The translations under genes and the position numbers were made by a program. Under the pieces are notes generated by a model. The model worked only from the letters and a program-made list of their open reading frames with translations. It was not told the origin of the DNA and ran no database searches. Shown here one piece after another: positions 11,461 through 21,680 of a stretch of 24,790 bases of DNA (positions within the stretch are counted from its first letter, which is position 1; each line of letters starts with the position of its first letter). Source of the stretch: Trachelipus rathkii (Eukaryota > Arthropoda > Malacostraca > Isopoda > Trachelipodidae). The DNA is taken from assembly GCA_015478945.1 (NCBI GenBank), contig JABUQX010124140.1, positions 1-24,790 of the forward strand, given 5' to 3'.

Positions 11461-11860
11461 TCAATGAATCTATTAGTTTTCGCGAGCCGATGGGCTCAGT
11501 GTTCCTTACCACTTCTAATACTTAGTTTGTTGTCGCAAGCTCTACAAAGTGCACAATATAATGATGATTTTACAATGCTGTGTGTTATGATATAAAGATG
11601 ATCAAACTCCATTGTTTATCAAGTAAAGTGAACCATAAGATAATATAACAATGATGAATAAGCATTAATTTGCAATTGAGGGAGTACTAAATAGATGAAT
11701 GAAAAAAGTAGTAACAAATGAACAACCAAACTAAATTTAATAAACTTCAAAATTAACAATCTAGCTAAATTCTAATCGATAGAAAGTACAAGCAAGTCAC
11801 ATAGTATTAAAATTGTGAACATATTTGTAAAAATTGATATATAGGAGGTGTATCAAGATT
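11461..11860. other. AT-rich DNA, no gene seen
   Basis: This is unique AT-rich sequence with no open frame, repeat unit or RNA motif that I can support. Confidence 0.6.
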
Positions 11861-12008
11861 GAAAAATGAAATGAAAGTGAAAAGGAAAAAGGAAAAAGGA
11901 AAAGGGAAAATGGAAACGAAATAAAATGGCAACAAAGAAAATGAAAATGAAAAGTGCCCAAATGAAAATGAAAATGAGAAAATGAAAGATGGAAAATGAC
12001 AAAAAAAT
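11861..12008. repeat. Purine-rich simple repeat (GGAAAA / ATGAAA type)
   Basis: The plus strand is nearly all purine with imperfect GGAAAAA and ATGAAA units. The minus-strand frame through it (11797-12045) is an F/H/S-rich low-complexity peptide and not a gene. Such homopurine tracts can form unusual DNA structures. Confidence 0.85.
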
Positions 12009-12855
12009 AATATAACCCATAAATAAGGGTTAATATCATAATCAATAATATAATAATAACTGGAAATAAGAGTAGTTTAATTTCACATTATAATACAAAC
12101 CAATACTAATCTACAATTCTACTCAATCCCCATTATATAAGTCACCATAACCAAGTGTACTAATCTATATAAATTAATAATAATGAATTGGAGTACTTGT
12201 TAATGATGTTGCATTGTGGTATCATATATACAATATACCTAAAGTATAATGAAAATTATAGAAACATATTTTTGAAAATTAATAAGACTAAATATTGAAA
12301 TTAATTTAACGAATATTGTGAGATGGGAATAATAACATTATGCAACAAGAATGGATAATTATGAGGCTTTACATTAATGAACAAACCCATGTAGAGGTCA
12401 CTTACACCTTAAACTTGAATTCCCTGCCATCACTGTGACAAATTTATGAGTTAATCTGTATATCAATTGAGAGAGAATAAATAGAATATGAAGTGTAAGT
12501 AAATAGCATTATATGAGTGCACGGAAAGCCACAAATAATGGTAGGAGTAGAAAATAGTAATAACACATCAACGAAATAAGTCAAAATGATAATCAATAGG
12601 TAAAAGTAAATATATAAAAAGTAAATAAATAAAATAAATAGTGGGAAGGAGGAGGAGAGAGAGAAATGTAGAAAAACAGACAAATATTCTTTTGTACCAT
12701 TTAAAATAATTTTTCTGTTACAATACATATAGAACAATATATGAGGCATGAGGAATATTAAGTTTACTCTAAATCATTTATAAGAAGTCCTCATCTTATC
12801 GACGGACATTTATATCGCTATATACTACTGGATATTCACGTACATAGTACTCACG

Positions 12856-12892
<37 letters not shown>

Positions 12893-13242
12893 AAAAAATA
12901 TACATGTGAATAGCATAGGGAGCCTATATTGAGGTACCCAATATATATATATACCCCGTTACTCAAACTGGGAGTATAGAACTCTGATCTTTATGCATTT
13001 GTATATTTTGAGTATTAGATCCAACAAGTAATCGTAATGCTATTTATTTACCTATTACTATCCTTTCCATAACTTATTCTTATAGCTATTGTCTCACTTA
13101 GTTCTGCCTCATTATTATCAATAAATTATAATATAGGTAACTAAAATTTTATGGGTTATCTATGTGTTAAAAATTAAAGTGTTTAAAACAGCATGAAAGT
13201 TTTATAGCTTTTTGAAGGTCTAGAAAAAATATCGAAATAATA
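12009..13242. other. AT-rich spacer with a TA microsatellite
   Basis: This is AT-rich unique sequence with an uninterrupted TA run at about 12858-12887. A minus-strand open frame at 12444-12749 is rich in I/L/Y/F/S and has no domain. Nothing else is recognised. Confidence 0.6.
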
Positions 13243-13507
13243 CTATCAATTAGGGTTGGCCGACGAACCGGGTGAGGTGCGGTGCGGAGCACAATTTCAC
13301 TCTCCCGGTGAGGTGAGTAGTGGTGCTTGGTACGCTCAATCTGATGCGATACGGTGCTGTGAGGAATGCAATTTCACTGTTACGGTGCAGTGCGGTACGA
13401 ATAGAATGACTTTTGGTGCTGTGCGGTGTGGTGGGTGGTGCTCTCCATTTGGTGCTGTACGGAGCGGTGAGCAAAATTCCGGTAGTCAGTCAAACCTATA
13501 TATCAAT
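13243..13507. mobile_element. hAT-like MITE, 248 bp, with TIRs and probable 8-bp target duplication
   Basis: A sharply GC-richer block sits in AT-rich DNA. Its left end at 13251 begins TAGGGTTGGCCGACGAACCGG. The reverse complement of its right end at 13498 begins TAGGTTTGACTGACTACCGG. With one gap about 16 of 20 positions match. Flanking it, CTATCAAT (13243-13250) and ATATCAAT (13500-13507) agree at 7 of 8 positions, with one extra base before the right copy. Eight-base duplications and ends starting TAGGG or CAGGG are typical of hAT elements. The interior is a degenerate GGTGCGGTGCGG-type repeat and encodes no transposase; the open frame across it (13256-13537) is a by-product. A non-autonomous hAT derivative is the best reading. 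The terminal match is imperfect, so the copy is old. Confidence 0.55.
13271..13470 (+). repeat. Degenerate GGTGCGG internal repeats of the MITE
   Basis: The motifs GGTGCGG, GGTGCTGT and GTGCGGTG recur throughout. The block CAATTTCACT occurs at 13292-13301 and again at 13369-13378, 77 bp apart, within longer similar surroundings. This suggests an old internal tandem duplication of roughly 75-80 bp. Confidence 0.6.
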
Positions 13508-13677
13508 ATTCTCCCGAAAGGCAATTTGATCGAATGAAGCAAAACTTAACCCAAGCTAACTGGAACTACAACTAACGGGAAGTATCTCTGTCTACAAAGG
13601 TAAAATTTCTTTCTAATCTTAATTAAATTACTTTTTAGCATAAAAATTATATTTTTTTATATAATAATTGATAAAAT

Positions 13678-14130
13678 AACATAATACCAATATCACGGTA
13701 TCATAATAAATAACAATTACCATTGTTATATCATAATGACCCAAATAATATCAATATCACATTATCACGATAAAAAAAACATAATACCAATATCACGTTA
13801 ACATATTAAATAACTTAATTACCAATGTCATGATATCATAATGACACAAATAATATCAATATCATGTTATCATGATAAAAGAACATAATACCAATATCAC
13901 GTTATCAAAATAAATAACTTAATTACCAATGTCATGATATCATAATGACACAAATAATATCAATATCATGTTATCATGATAAAAGAACATAATAACAATA
14001 TCACGTTATCAAAATAAATAACTTAATTACCAATGTCATGATATCATAATGACACAAATAATATCAATATCATGTTATCATGATGAAAGAACATAATACC
14101 AATATCACGTTGTCATAATTAATTACCAAT
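13678..14130. repeat. Nested minisatellite: 104-bp units built of three ~35-bp subunits
   Basis: Successive units begin with AACATAATA at 13678, 13778, 13882, 13986 and 14090, giving lengths of 100, 104, 104 and 104 bp plus a partial fifth unit. Inside a unit three related subunits follow one another. In unit 3 they start at 13885 (ATAATACCAATATCACG), 13919 (TTAATTACCAATGTCATG) and 13954 (ATAATATCAATATCATG). They share the core TACCAATATCAYGTTATCA with few changes. Corresponding subunits are more alike between units than within a unit, so a ~35-bp repeat was first triplicated and the trimer then amplified. Units also hold small inverted repeats, ATCATG..CATGAT and GTCAT..ATGAC. The first and last units are the most diverged. 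Confidence 0.93.
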
Positions 14131-14135
14131 AGTAA

Positions 14136-14640
14136 TATACTTACACATATATATATTAAGAAAACAAACTAATAATTACAATGATCCACCCATCAGAGAA
14201 ATGCATCCGTAATTTATATAATTCCCCTATTCCTTTAATATTCCAATAATAAGCATTATCATTTATTATAATGAGTTACTCACAATAATTATAGATGAAT
14301 GCGCCCCTAACCCTCTTATTATGCTAATAACCCTACATAATAATAATTAATATCTAACATACCATAACAATTAATGCTTCAAATAATTTGCACTAATAAA
14401 TGCAAACTAAAGCCTCCGAGATATAAATGTGCATCATTTTATTTCTTCTTCTCAAAATATTGTACTACTCTAACAATCCAAGTAATAACACTCAAAGGGA
14501 ATTACTCCTTAATAGAGATTAGCCGGAGAAAGGCCGGCCCAGGTACTTTTGTTTAAATGTTGGGATTGACGGAAAGTTTCGAGTAGATATTGATTTGAAG
14601 AAGGATTCTAGCAAGGTAAAAGGTATTAATTAAAAGATTT
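14136..14640. other. AT-rich spacer, no gene seen
   Basis: This is AT-rich unique sequence. A short GC-richer spot at about 14520-14550 carries CCGG twice (AGCCGGAGAAAGGCCGG). A plus-strand frame at 14374-14556 shows no domain. Confidence 0.5.
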
Positions 14641-14830
14641 TTAAAGGCTATAATATATATTTATAAAATTAATGATAATTAAATATATATTATATTAATA
14701 TATAATAATATTATATATAATAATATATATTAATATATTATATAATATATATATATAAATAATATTAAATATTTAAATTATTAAATATTATAATATATAT
14801 ATATATTATAATATAATATATATTATTGAG
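14641..14830. repeat. TA/AAT low-complexity tract
   Basis: The sequence is almost purely A and T, with many interrupted TA runs and AATATTAT-type palindromic steps. No unit longer than a few bases is stable. Confidence 0.85.
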
Positions 14831-17810
14831 TTCAAAAAATATAATTCTTTATATATATACATAATACTGATTAACACAATGTTTTAAATCAAGAATTATA
14901 ATAAAATTAATGATAAAATAAAGACTAGGTAAATAAGTAGTAAATCTGTAACTATAGTGTGAGATTTGCAGTGTATAATTGAAATTGATGAAAATAATTT
15001 TACCACCTCTTATGTATTTCACAATCCATAAAACAACAGTGTTAGTTACCCTGATAATAGAACATTGTTCTCCTATGGCGTTATGCGAGATTTTTTTAAC
15101 CGAATATATGCAAACGAGTATACTAAACTCCTTATAAAGTTTATTAGGAATTTTCGACGTTTTATTCAAGTAGTGACAATTATTGTATGCTGTTATCTAA
15201 TTTTTTCTTAAAATAAATTTTTTTTCAATTATTAATGTTTCTCTTGCAACCCTCCTGCTCTCCTCTCTTTCTTTATCCATAAAACAATATTGTAATCTAA
15301 CTAATTTTTATAACTTACTGTTTTTAAAGAATATTAAAACAAAAATACATAAAATCTAATTATTTTTAAAAATCCACCAAGAATAAAAAACAATAAGTTT
15401 TTGAATTGTGATAGATATGTATATAAAACAACCAACCTCAATGAGTTTTACCTACCTGGACAGATATCGCTATATTAAGTTAAATTCAAATTAAAGATTA
15501 AACTAATCCTCATATTGCTAAAGGTGAATGGTGAAATATGCTCACTGCCTAACTACTTTTATTTTGACGACCAAGTGTTGCGTAATAAAAAAGTATATAG
15601 TCTCTGATTAAATTTTGTTCTGTAGTCTGTTCGTCCTGAACTAGTAATATATAGTTTGACAATTTGTCTTAAATACAATAGTGGAGTGGAAGTTGCTTTC
15701 ATGCTCTTCTTTCTTCTAAAATTGTTATATAATATTTAGCCAATTACACCGTCTGCTTTAACACTATATTTGTGCACCGATTCTGATTCATTTTTGAATT
15801 CGATTACAAAAACACTTCACAACTTTGTCATACAAACTCTCTATAAATCTTGTTTTAACATCGTAATCAGTGTCATATAACGTCTATAGCTTAATATCCA
15901 GCTCATTACTCTATTTTACTCTTATTTAATACATTATGCCTCTCTCTTCAATTTATCTTACCTATCTAAGTAGGAGTGATTGCCTGAATTAAGTAATGAC
16001 AAACGTATTTGTCTGTTTCCTAATTTCTAATTTGATAAAGCTTTCAAATTTTATTTTCACTTATTTTTATCAACATTAATTGAGTTATATATATATATTA
16101 AACGGTGATTCTGAGAAATATACTCCACGATATTATTTTTTACCTAGATAATTCGTACTTACTTACTCACCATAAATTTAATTATAATAAACCGTAACCT
16201 AAAAATTAGTTTTCTACTATAAAATGATTATCAATATTTTCTAATTTTTCTCACATAATAAACTTAATTATCTAAGAAAAAGTTTCCTAGTATTTAGATG
16301 GTAATCACTTACATGCCTATGGAGTTTTCCTATATTTTTAGTGATTCAGTATGAGTGCCGCTAACCATCTTTGGAATGTTATCAAATCCCTTCTACTTTT
16401 CAATAAGCAATGTTTTGGCCACCTATTGCAATATACACATAAACCATTGACATCCTCATTCCCCACATTTCTCTATGAGCTCCTCGAAGGTGCTGAGAAT
16501 ATATGTTCGTCGGAGTAAACCTCACGCTTATTACTAGCAGAGGGGTAAATGCTTGGGCACAATTGTATATGAAAATCGCGTGTCTGTTAAGGCGGAGTTA
16601 TAAACCTTTAGTTATAAAGACCTTATTGCTATAGTGACATTCGCTCTTTGTCAAATACTTCATACCTTACTGTTCTTTCTGAATACGTGATTTTAATTTT
16701 CTGACTATAACTTTCCTACTAATGAAAAGGCTTGTAAGTATAATACAATCTATCTAACTACTTACTATGTATATATATTATCTTCTGAACGCGTATATAA
16801 TTATATTTACCAATTTTATATATCTGAACCCTATTTACTCTTTTATGCTTGATCCTCTTCTCTTCGCATTTATTTGAAATCTTACTTATGCTGACATAGC
16901 GCTTTAGTACACATCAAGTTATTTCTATATATTATGAGTTACTAGCAATAAACAGTTATTATATTATGTATTATATATAACATTTTTCTTCTTTCGGTAT
17001 ATACTATATTATATACTTTATGTACACAAATATTAAATTTTTCTCTGATTTACTCTCCTATTGTTCTACAGCTGCTGCTGAAGACATGTAACAACTAGTT
17101 TTAACTTTTAAAAACTATATTGCGATAAGTATTAGTTATTTAACTTAGAGTTCTCTATCTAATCTTATCCTCTTTGATTCATAATCAAAAAAGCTAACAA
17201 CATTATTCTCTATCTTTTCTCTAGCTTATAAGTAATTTACTCAAATTACCCTAAATTTTATTGTGTACGATAATTCACCCTATCAATTAAACACCTAAAA
17301 ACCCGGTATCACCAGAAACATTTGACATTGAACAGTGACCTGTTGAAGTTATTATCTGAATTATTCAACTATAATATTGGAGTCAAATAATAATAATACT
17401 ATATATAAATGGTTGTTATTATAATTTACTGTAGAATAACGGGAACTTATTAAGACCATAAAAAAATAAAATCAGGATAAGTAATACTTCTCGTATAGTT
17501 TTATAAATAATAATTATGAACATACTTTTTTTATTTCTAGTAAATTTATATATAAAATTTCTATATTAGTTGAATGTATTGTCTTACTTCCCTCTCAGTT
17601 GAATCTAGCGCAAGATATATATACAGAATGACAAATTGTCTCTCTAAAACACATGATCCTAGTTTGATATATGTTCTAATATTTCTCGTATTTTTTTACA
17701 TCTCATCTCCTAAGTTCACGTTTAGGTTTATGTCAATTAAGAGTTGTTCTCTATTATACTAATAGTGATTATGAGCTCTAACTAATTCATGATAATTTGT
17801 AAATATATTT
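14831..17810. other. AT-rich, G-poor DNA, no gene seen
   Basis: About 3 kb of unique AT-rich sequence in which C clearly exceeds G on the plus strand. Open frames are short; the longest is minus 14849-15169 with 106 codons, I/Y/N-rich and without a domain. A 55-codon ATG frame at 16351-16518 lies in a slightly GC-richer patch but is unrecognised. I see no repeats, tRNA or conserved motif. Confidence 0.6.
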
Positions 17811-17990
17811 AGTGGTATGGATACCGGATGTATAAATATTTTGGACTAGGTTCGGTATTAATAATATGCGTGATAATATAATGCGGATTCTTTATAAGAG
17901 GATGAGGATGTCGAGTATGCGGGATGCGGATCTAAATATTGGTATAGTGAGGATTGCGGTAAATCGGATGTTTATAACTCTTTGATAGTA
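17811..17990. other. G-rich patch with GGAT/ATGCGG motifs
   Basis: This short segment is unusually G-rich, with repeated GGATG, ATGCGG and CGGAT words. It starts with ATACCGGAT at 17821-17829, a word that returns in both orientations in the hairpin at 18871-18906. It may be a small element remnant, but no ends could be defined. Confidence 0.35.
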
Positions 17991-18029
17991 ATTGATTTTA
18001 AAAATTATGATAAAATATATAAACAATCC

Positions 18030-18240
18030 GTATATAAAATATTAATATTAATATTATATATATATTATATATTATTTTTATAATTAATAAATATATATTA
18101 TTTATATAATATAATATATTATATATATATTATATATTAATATATATATATATATATATATTTAATATTAATATATATATATATTATATATATATAATAT
18201 ATATATATATTAATATATTAATTATATATATATTATATAT
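18030..18240. repeat. TA microsatellite tract
   Basis: Long interrupted TA runs with ATTAAT steps span about 200 bp, including a near-pure run around 18139-18163. There is no coding potential. Confidence 0.9.
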
Positions 18241-18342
18241 CTAAAAGGAGGGGTTGCATTCATTCTAGTAAAGTTTTTTATTTTTATACTATAATTGAGA
18301 TATAATAAAAAAGCAAGTAACTATCTCTATTACTATCTCTAG

Positions 18343-18407
18343 TCTCTCTCTCTCTCTCTCTCTCTTACTCTCACTTTACCCTTCTTCTCTTCTCTCTCTC
18401 TCTCTCT
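18343..18407. repeat. CT dinucleotide microsatellite
   Basis: A pure (TC)11 run at 18343-18364 is followed by imperfect CT/CTT sequence and a second CT run at about 18391-18407. The plus strand is all pyrimidine for long stretches. Confidence 0.95.
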
Positions 18408-18870
18408 TATACTCATCCAATTCATTCTTCAAGATAATCGAATGCTTAGCTATCTAACACCTACTAAACCATGAACACTTTTCTTATGAATATACTTATT
18501 ACTGAAATCCTTATACACTATTAACTCCGTTGAAGGAGTAACTTCCGAAATACCTCTCTTTCCAAGCTACTGATTATTATTAATGGAGTCTTAATTTGGC
18601 TGTGTGGTAGGTAAGTCTCGCAAGAGGTATAGCTGTTATGAGCCCGAGCCGAATCACTCATGATAAAATGGTCATGTTATGCCCTCCTGTTAACTAACAG
18701 AGTTTTGTTCGTTTGTGAGAGCGTGAAGAGGAGTAGCTCTGCAAAGGGGTAGTGCCCGGCCCAAATGCTCTATATAAATGCCTCGGTTAATACCCACTTA
18801 TATAACACAGTAAATAGAGATCGCAGGAAGCTGTAATAAGATTTGTAGGAGGTATATGCTTCGAACTGAT

Positions 18871-18906
18871 GATCCGGTATACTGGCCGATACACATATAC
18901 CGGATC
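18871..18906. other. GC-rich 11-bp stem hairpin
   Basis: GATCCGGTATA at 18871-18881 is perfectly complementary to TATACCGGATC at 18896-18906, with a 14-nt loop. It stands out because its surroundings are AT-rich. No RNA family is recognised. Confidence 0.75.
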
Positions 18907-19154
18907 GAAATATTGAGGATGCCAAGACCAGGGAGGCTGAGAATGTATGAGAACTGCGAACAAGATGTGGGAAAGTGAGCCTAGACATCGGAGAAAAAAC
19001 AGTAGTACACGGGAGGAAAATATGAATAGGAGAGAGACAACTATTCCTGACCTCTTAATTCATACTAAGAATGTCTCGGAGAAGATGGCGGCCGTTTGTC
19101 AAAGAGATGGTCTTTATTTTGTGGTCGTAGCGTTTCATTGAACCCTCTTGCTCA

Positions 19155-19199
19155 AAAGGTGCCACAATTTGATTGCTATTGGGTCATGTGAGCACCTTT
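19155..19199. other. Hairpin, 12 bp stem with one bulge
   Basis: AAAGGTGC followed by CACA (19155-19166) pairs with TGTG, one bulged A, and GCACCTTT (19187-19199). It lies 65 bp before a second strong hairpin. Confidence 0.65.
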
Positions 19200-19263
19200 A
19201 TCCCTGGATTATCATGGTTGCGAAAATTGAATTGTTCCTAAATTTTGTGGAAATAATGTAAGG

Positions 19264-19304
19264 CCTTGGCTTTTTAATCAGAGGTAGTCTGATTGGTGCC
19301 AAGG
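19264..19304. other. Compact two-stem hairpin, 41 nt
   Basis: CCTTGGC (19264-19270) pairs with GCCAAGG (19298-19304). After a small internal loop AATCAGA (19276-19282) pairs with TCTGATT (19288-19294) around a 5-nt loop. All 14 pairs are canonical. It could be a structured RNA element or a transposon-end remnant; nothing identifies which. Confidence 0.75.
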
Positions 19305-19430
19305 AAAAATATAGCTTAAGGTTAAATGGAGTGAACGAATTTAATATAATGGAGTGTAGTGTATAGATTATAAATGATATGCAATATAGAAAGTTGTTAA
19401 TGAAGTAAGAAATTGCATTTTTGTAATGTT

Positions 19431-20684
19431 AGAACTGAGTGCGAGAACGATAGATGGTTTGAGAGTTGAATAAATGAACAGGTGAAGTGAAAGCAGTGGA
19501 GAGTGTGTTATCCCCTCTTCATGTTTAATATATTATATTTAGACGTTAGTTATAAGTGGATAAGTGATGTGAAAATAAGATCTTGGGAGAATTTAAAAGG
19601 GGATCATAAGGCATTATGACGACGATTCTGGTATGTTGGCGGTAACGATGATGATGAGAGGATGATAACGTATTCGCAGAGGTAATAGGGTGAATATGTA
19701 TGCAGGAGGATTTGATATCATAATGAGGAAGAGCTTAAGTGGATGTGATTTTAGAATGTGGATGGATAAAACGTATTTATTATTAAATATTAGAAGAATA
19801 AAGTAAAATATTTTAACATTTTAATTACTCGGAGAAGACAGAGATATGAAGAGGGGATGAGGATGTTATTTATAATGGTAGATGATGAATGTGGAGTGAA
19901 AATTATTTATTCGTGTAGTTAATAAAAGGTGTTGGTATATATACCTGCATTATATTATTATATCGGGAGGATGTTTTAAACAGAAGGGGAGGAGTGGAGG
20001 AAATTACGAGAAGATGGAAAAAGTATATGGCATTAGTTGATGAAAGCGGTTATTACCCCCAATGTGATGATTAAGATAGTATAATACTATCTAGTAATTA
20101 GTGAAGTTAAATTAAAATAAAATAGTGATTTTTATTTCAGATTTTAATTATTTTAATATTATTATTATGACTTTACCGATCGTCTGCTGTACAAATGGTT
20201 TGCAAAGTAATACATATTGGACAATATCAAATGCGAGAAGAGATGAATTAAGTATGGTTAGATTTAAGGTATGAAACTAAGAATTAGAAGATTGAGGGTT
20301 TATAAGAACTATGATTCGAAAGAGTAAGGGAAACAGAATAAGGAATGAAGTAATTAGAGAAGAATATTGGGTGGAGATATGATACTGAAGAAAGATAGAT
20401 GGGGGAGATTGAGATGTGGGGACATCTTGGAGGAGGATGAGCAACACAGGAATGCGGAAAAAGGAAGATGGGAATGGAACACGCAGAAGGCAGAAGACCA
20501 AGGGGAAGACCGTGGAAGAGATGGAGAGTCGGTGGAGACTCTCTGGAAAGATGCCAGCAACCAAAAATGAGAGTGCTAAAGAGAAGAGGAATAGTGCAGC
20601 AGAGGATGTCTGGAGAAAGACGCTTGCGCGGCTAACAGGATGAAGAATCCTTTGCAGGGAGAGAAAAAGAAAAGAAAGAAAAGA
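19431..20684 (+). mobile_element. Degraded non-LTR retrotransposon (LINE C), RT domain plus C-terminal tail
   Basis: Motifs of a LINE reverse transcriptase run in order through several frames. RTECENDRWFE (19431-19463) resembles the strand before VRQG. VLSPL (19505-19519) and FNILYLD (19524-19544) match VLSPLLFN.YLD. The catalytic YADD box appears as YDDD followed by SGMLA (19615-19641). VNMYAGGFDI...RKS (19690-19734) and VKYF.ILIT (19803-19829) fit the later palm and thumb strands. The tail has MKLRIRRLR (20271 on), RIRNEVIRE (20335-20361), GRLRCGDI (20403-20426, family RLRW.GH), AEGRRPRGRPWKRW (20483-20524) and EDVWRKTLARLTG (20602-20640) before a TGA at 20641. A short A/G-rich tail and (AT)13 follow. 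There are at least five frame changes plus stops. The coding strand is purine-rich, unlike LINE A, so it is a different family. The clade is unassigned. The element probably extends further 5'. Confidence 0.78.
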
Positions 20685-20830
20685 ATATATATATATATAT
20701 ATATATATATAATAATATATTACGTATATATATATTATATATAATATATATATATAAATATATATATTATTATTTAATATTATATATATATATAATTATT
20801 ATTATTATTATATTAATATATGTATAACTT
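20685..20830. repeat. AT microsatellite after the LINE C tail
   Basis: A pure (AT)13 run at 20685-20710 follows directly on the purine-rich 3' tail of LINE C, and interrupted TA/AAT sequence continues to about 20830. LINE tails often end in simple repeats, so this may mark the original 3' end. Confidence 0.9.
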
Positions 20831-21680
20831 AAATTAATTATATTATTTAAAATCGATATAAATATATTCTCTAGAACCTGATAAGCCAATTGGATTAATT
20901 AATTGTAATTTATTAAATTACTTAGATACAATTCAAAATGTTCTACTTTTTATTATATTTATTATAAAATATTTATAATGTCATAATTATTAATTTTCAA
21001 ACATATATATGTAATTTATTGTTTTTAATAATTTATATTGTTTTTTATTTTTATATTTTTTTTATTTAAGAAATAATATTCATTATCACCTTTATATCAT
21101 TCGTAGTGTTTATAAAAGTATACTTTTATTGGGAGTAGTATTAGTTATAAATGAGTATATTAATAATAGATAATAAAACTCAGTATTAATTTAGGTGAAT
21201 AACTCCCTAAACACTCCTAAGTCTAACCCTCTCCTTACATACACCTATACACAGTCAACACACACACCGTGATAAATACATCCACTAACACACCACAGGC
21301 TAGAATAAACGAATTAAATATTATAATATATAAGAATATTAATATTAATATATAAATAAAAAATAATAATAATATAAATTTAAATATAAAATAAAATTTA
21401 AATTTAGTATTTATTTTAATTTCATTTGTTTTTTATTAGTAATTTTTTTTTCAATTAATTTTAATAAATTTTTGGTAACTAAATAATAATATTAAATTAT
21501 TATCCATATATCCTTAACGTTTACCCTAAATTAATATAGTATATAGATTATAAATTATATCTATATTAAATAATATAATATATTTAGTATAAATATATAT
21601 AATTAAATAAAGTAATAATTATTTATATATCTTATATTTAATTATATATATTCGTCATCATCATTATCATTAAATCATTT
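20831..21680. other. AT-rich DNA, no gene seen
   Basis: This is nearly pure A/T unique sequence with a short CA-rich patch at about 21235-21300. I see no open frame, RNA or repeat of interest. Confidence 0.6.

Larger units (their letters stand above)
18600..19330. other. G-richer unique segment with hairpins, no assigned gene
   Basis: The plus strand becomes purine-rich and stays so into LINE C, so this could be the decayed 5' part of that element. I could not identify endonuclease or RT blocks here. Open frames at minus 18770-18988 and plus 18947-19141 overlap and show no domain. The word AAGATGGCGGC at 19082-19092 matches the YY1/Pho core. Confidence 0.35.

Noticed and set aside
13256..13537. 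93-codon plus and 74-codon minus frames in the MITE
   Set aside because: Both follow from the GGTGCGG repeat and overlap on opposite strands; no transposase motifs.
16351..16518. 55-codon ATG open frame in a slightly GC-richer patch
   Set aside because: No family recognised, short, no supporting context.
20277..20643. Four 67-95 codon frames on both strands as separate genes
   Set aside because: The plus-strand frames are fragments of the LINE C tail and the minus-strand ones are their antisense shadows.
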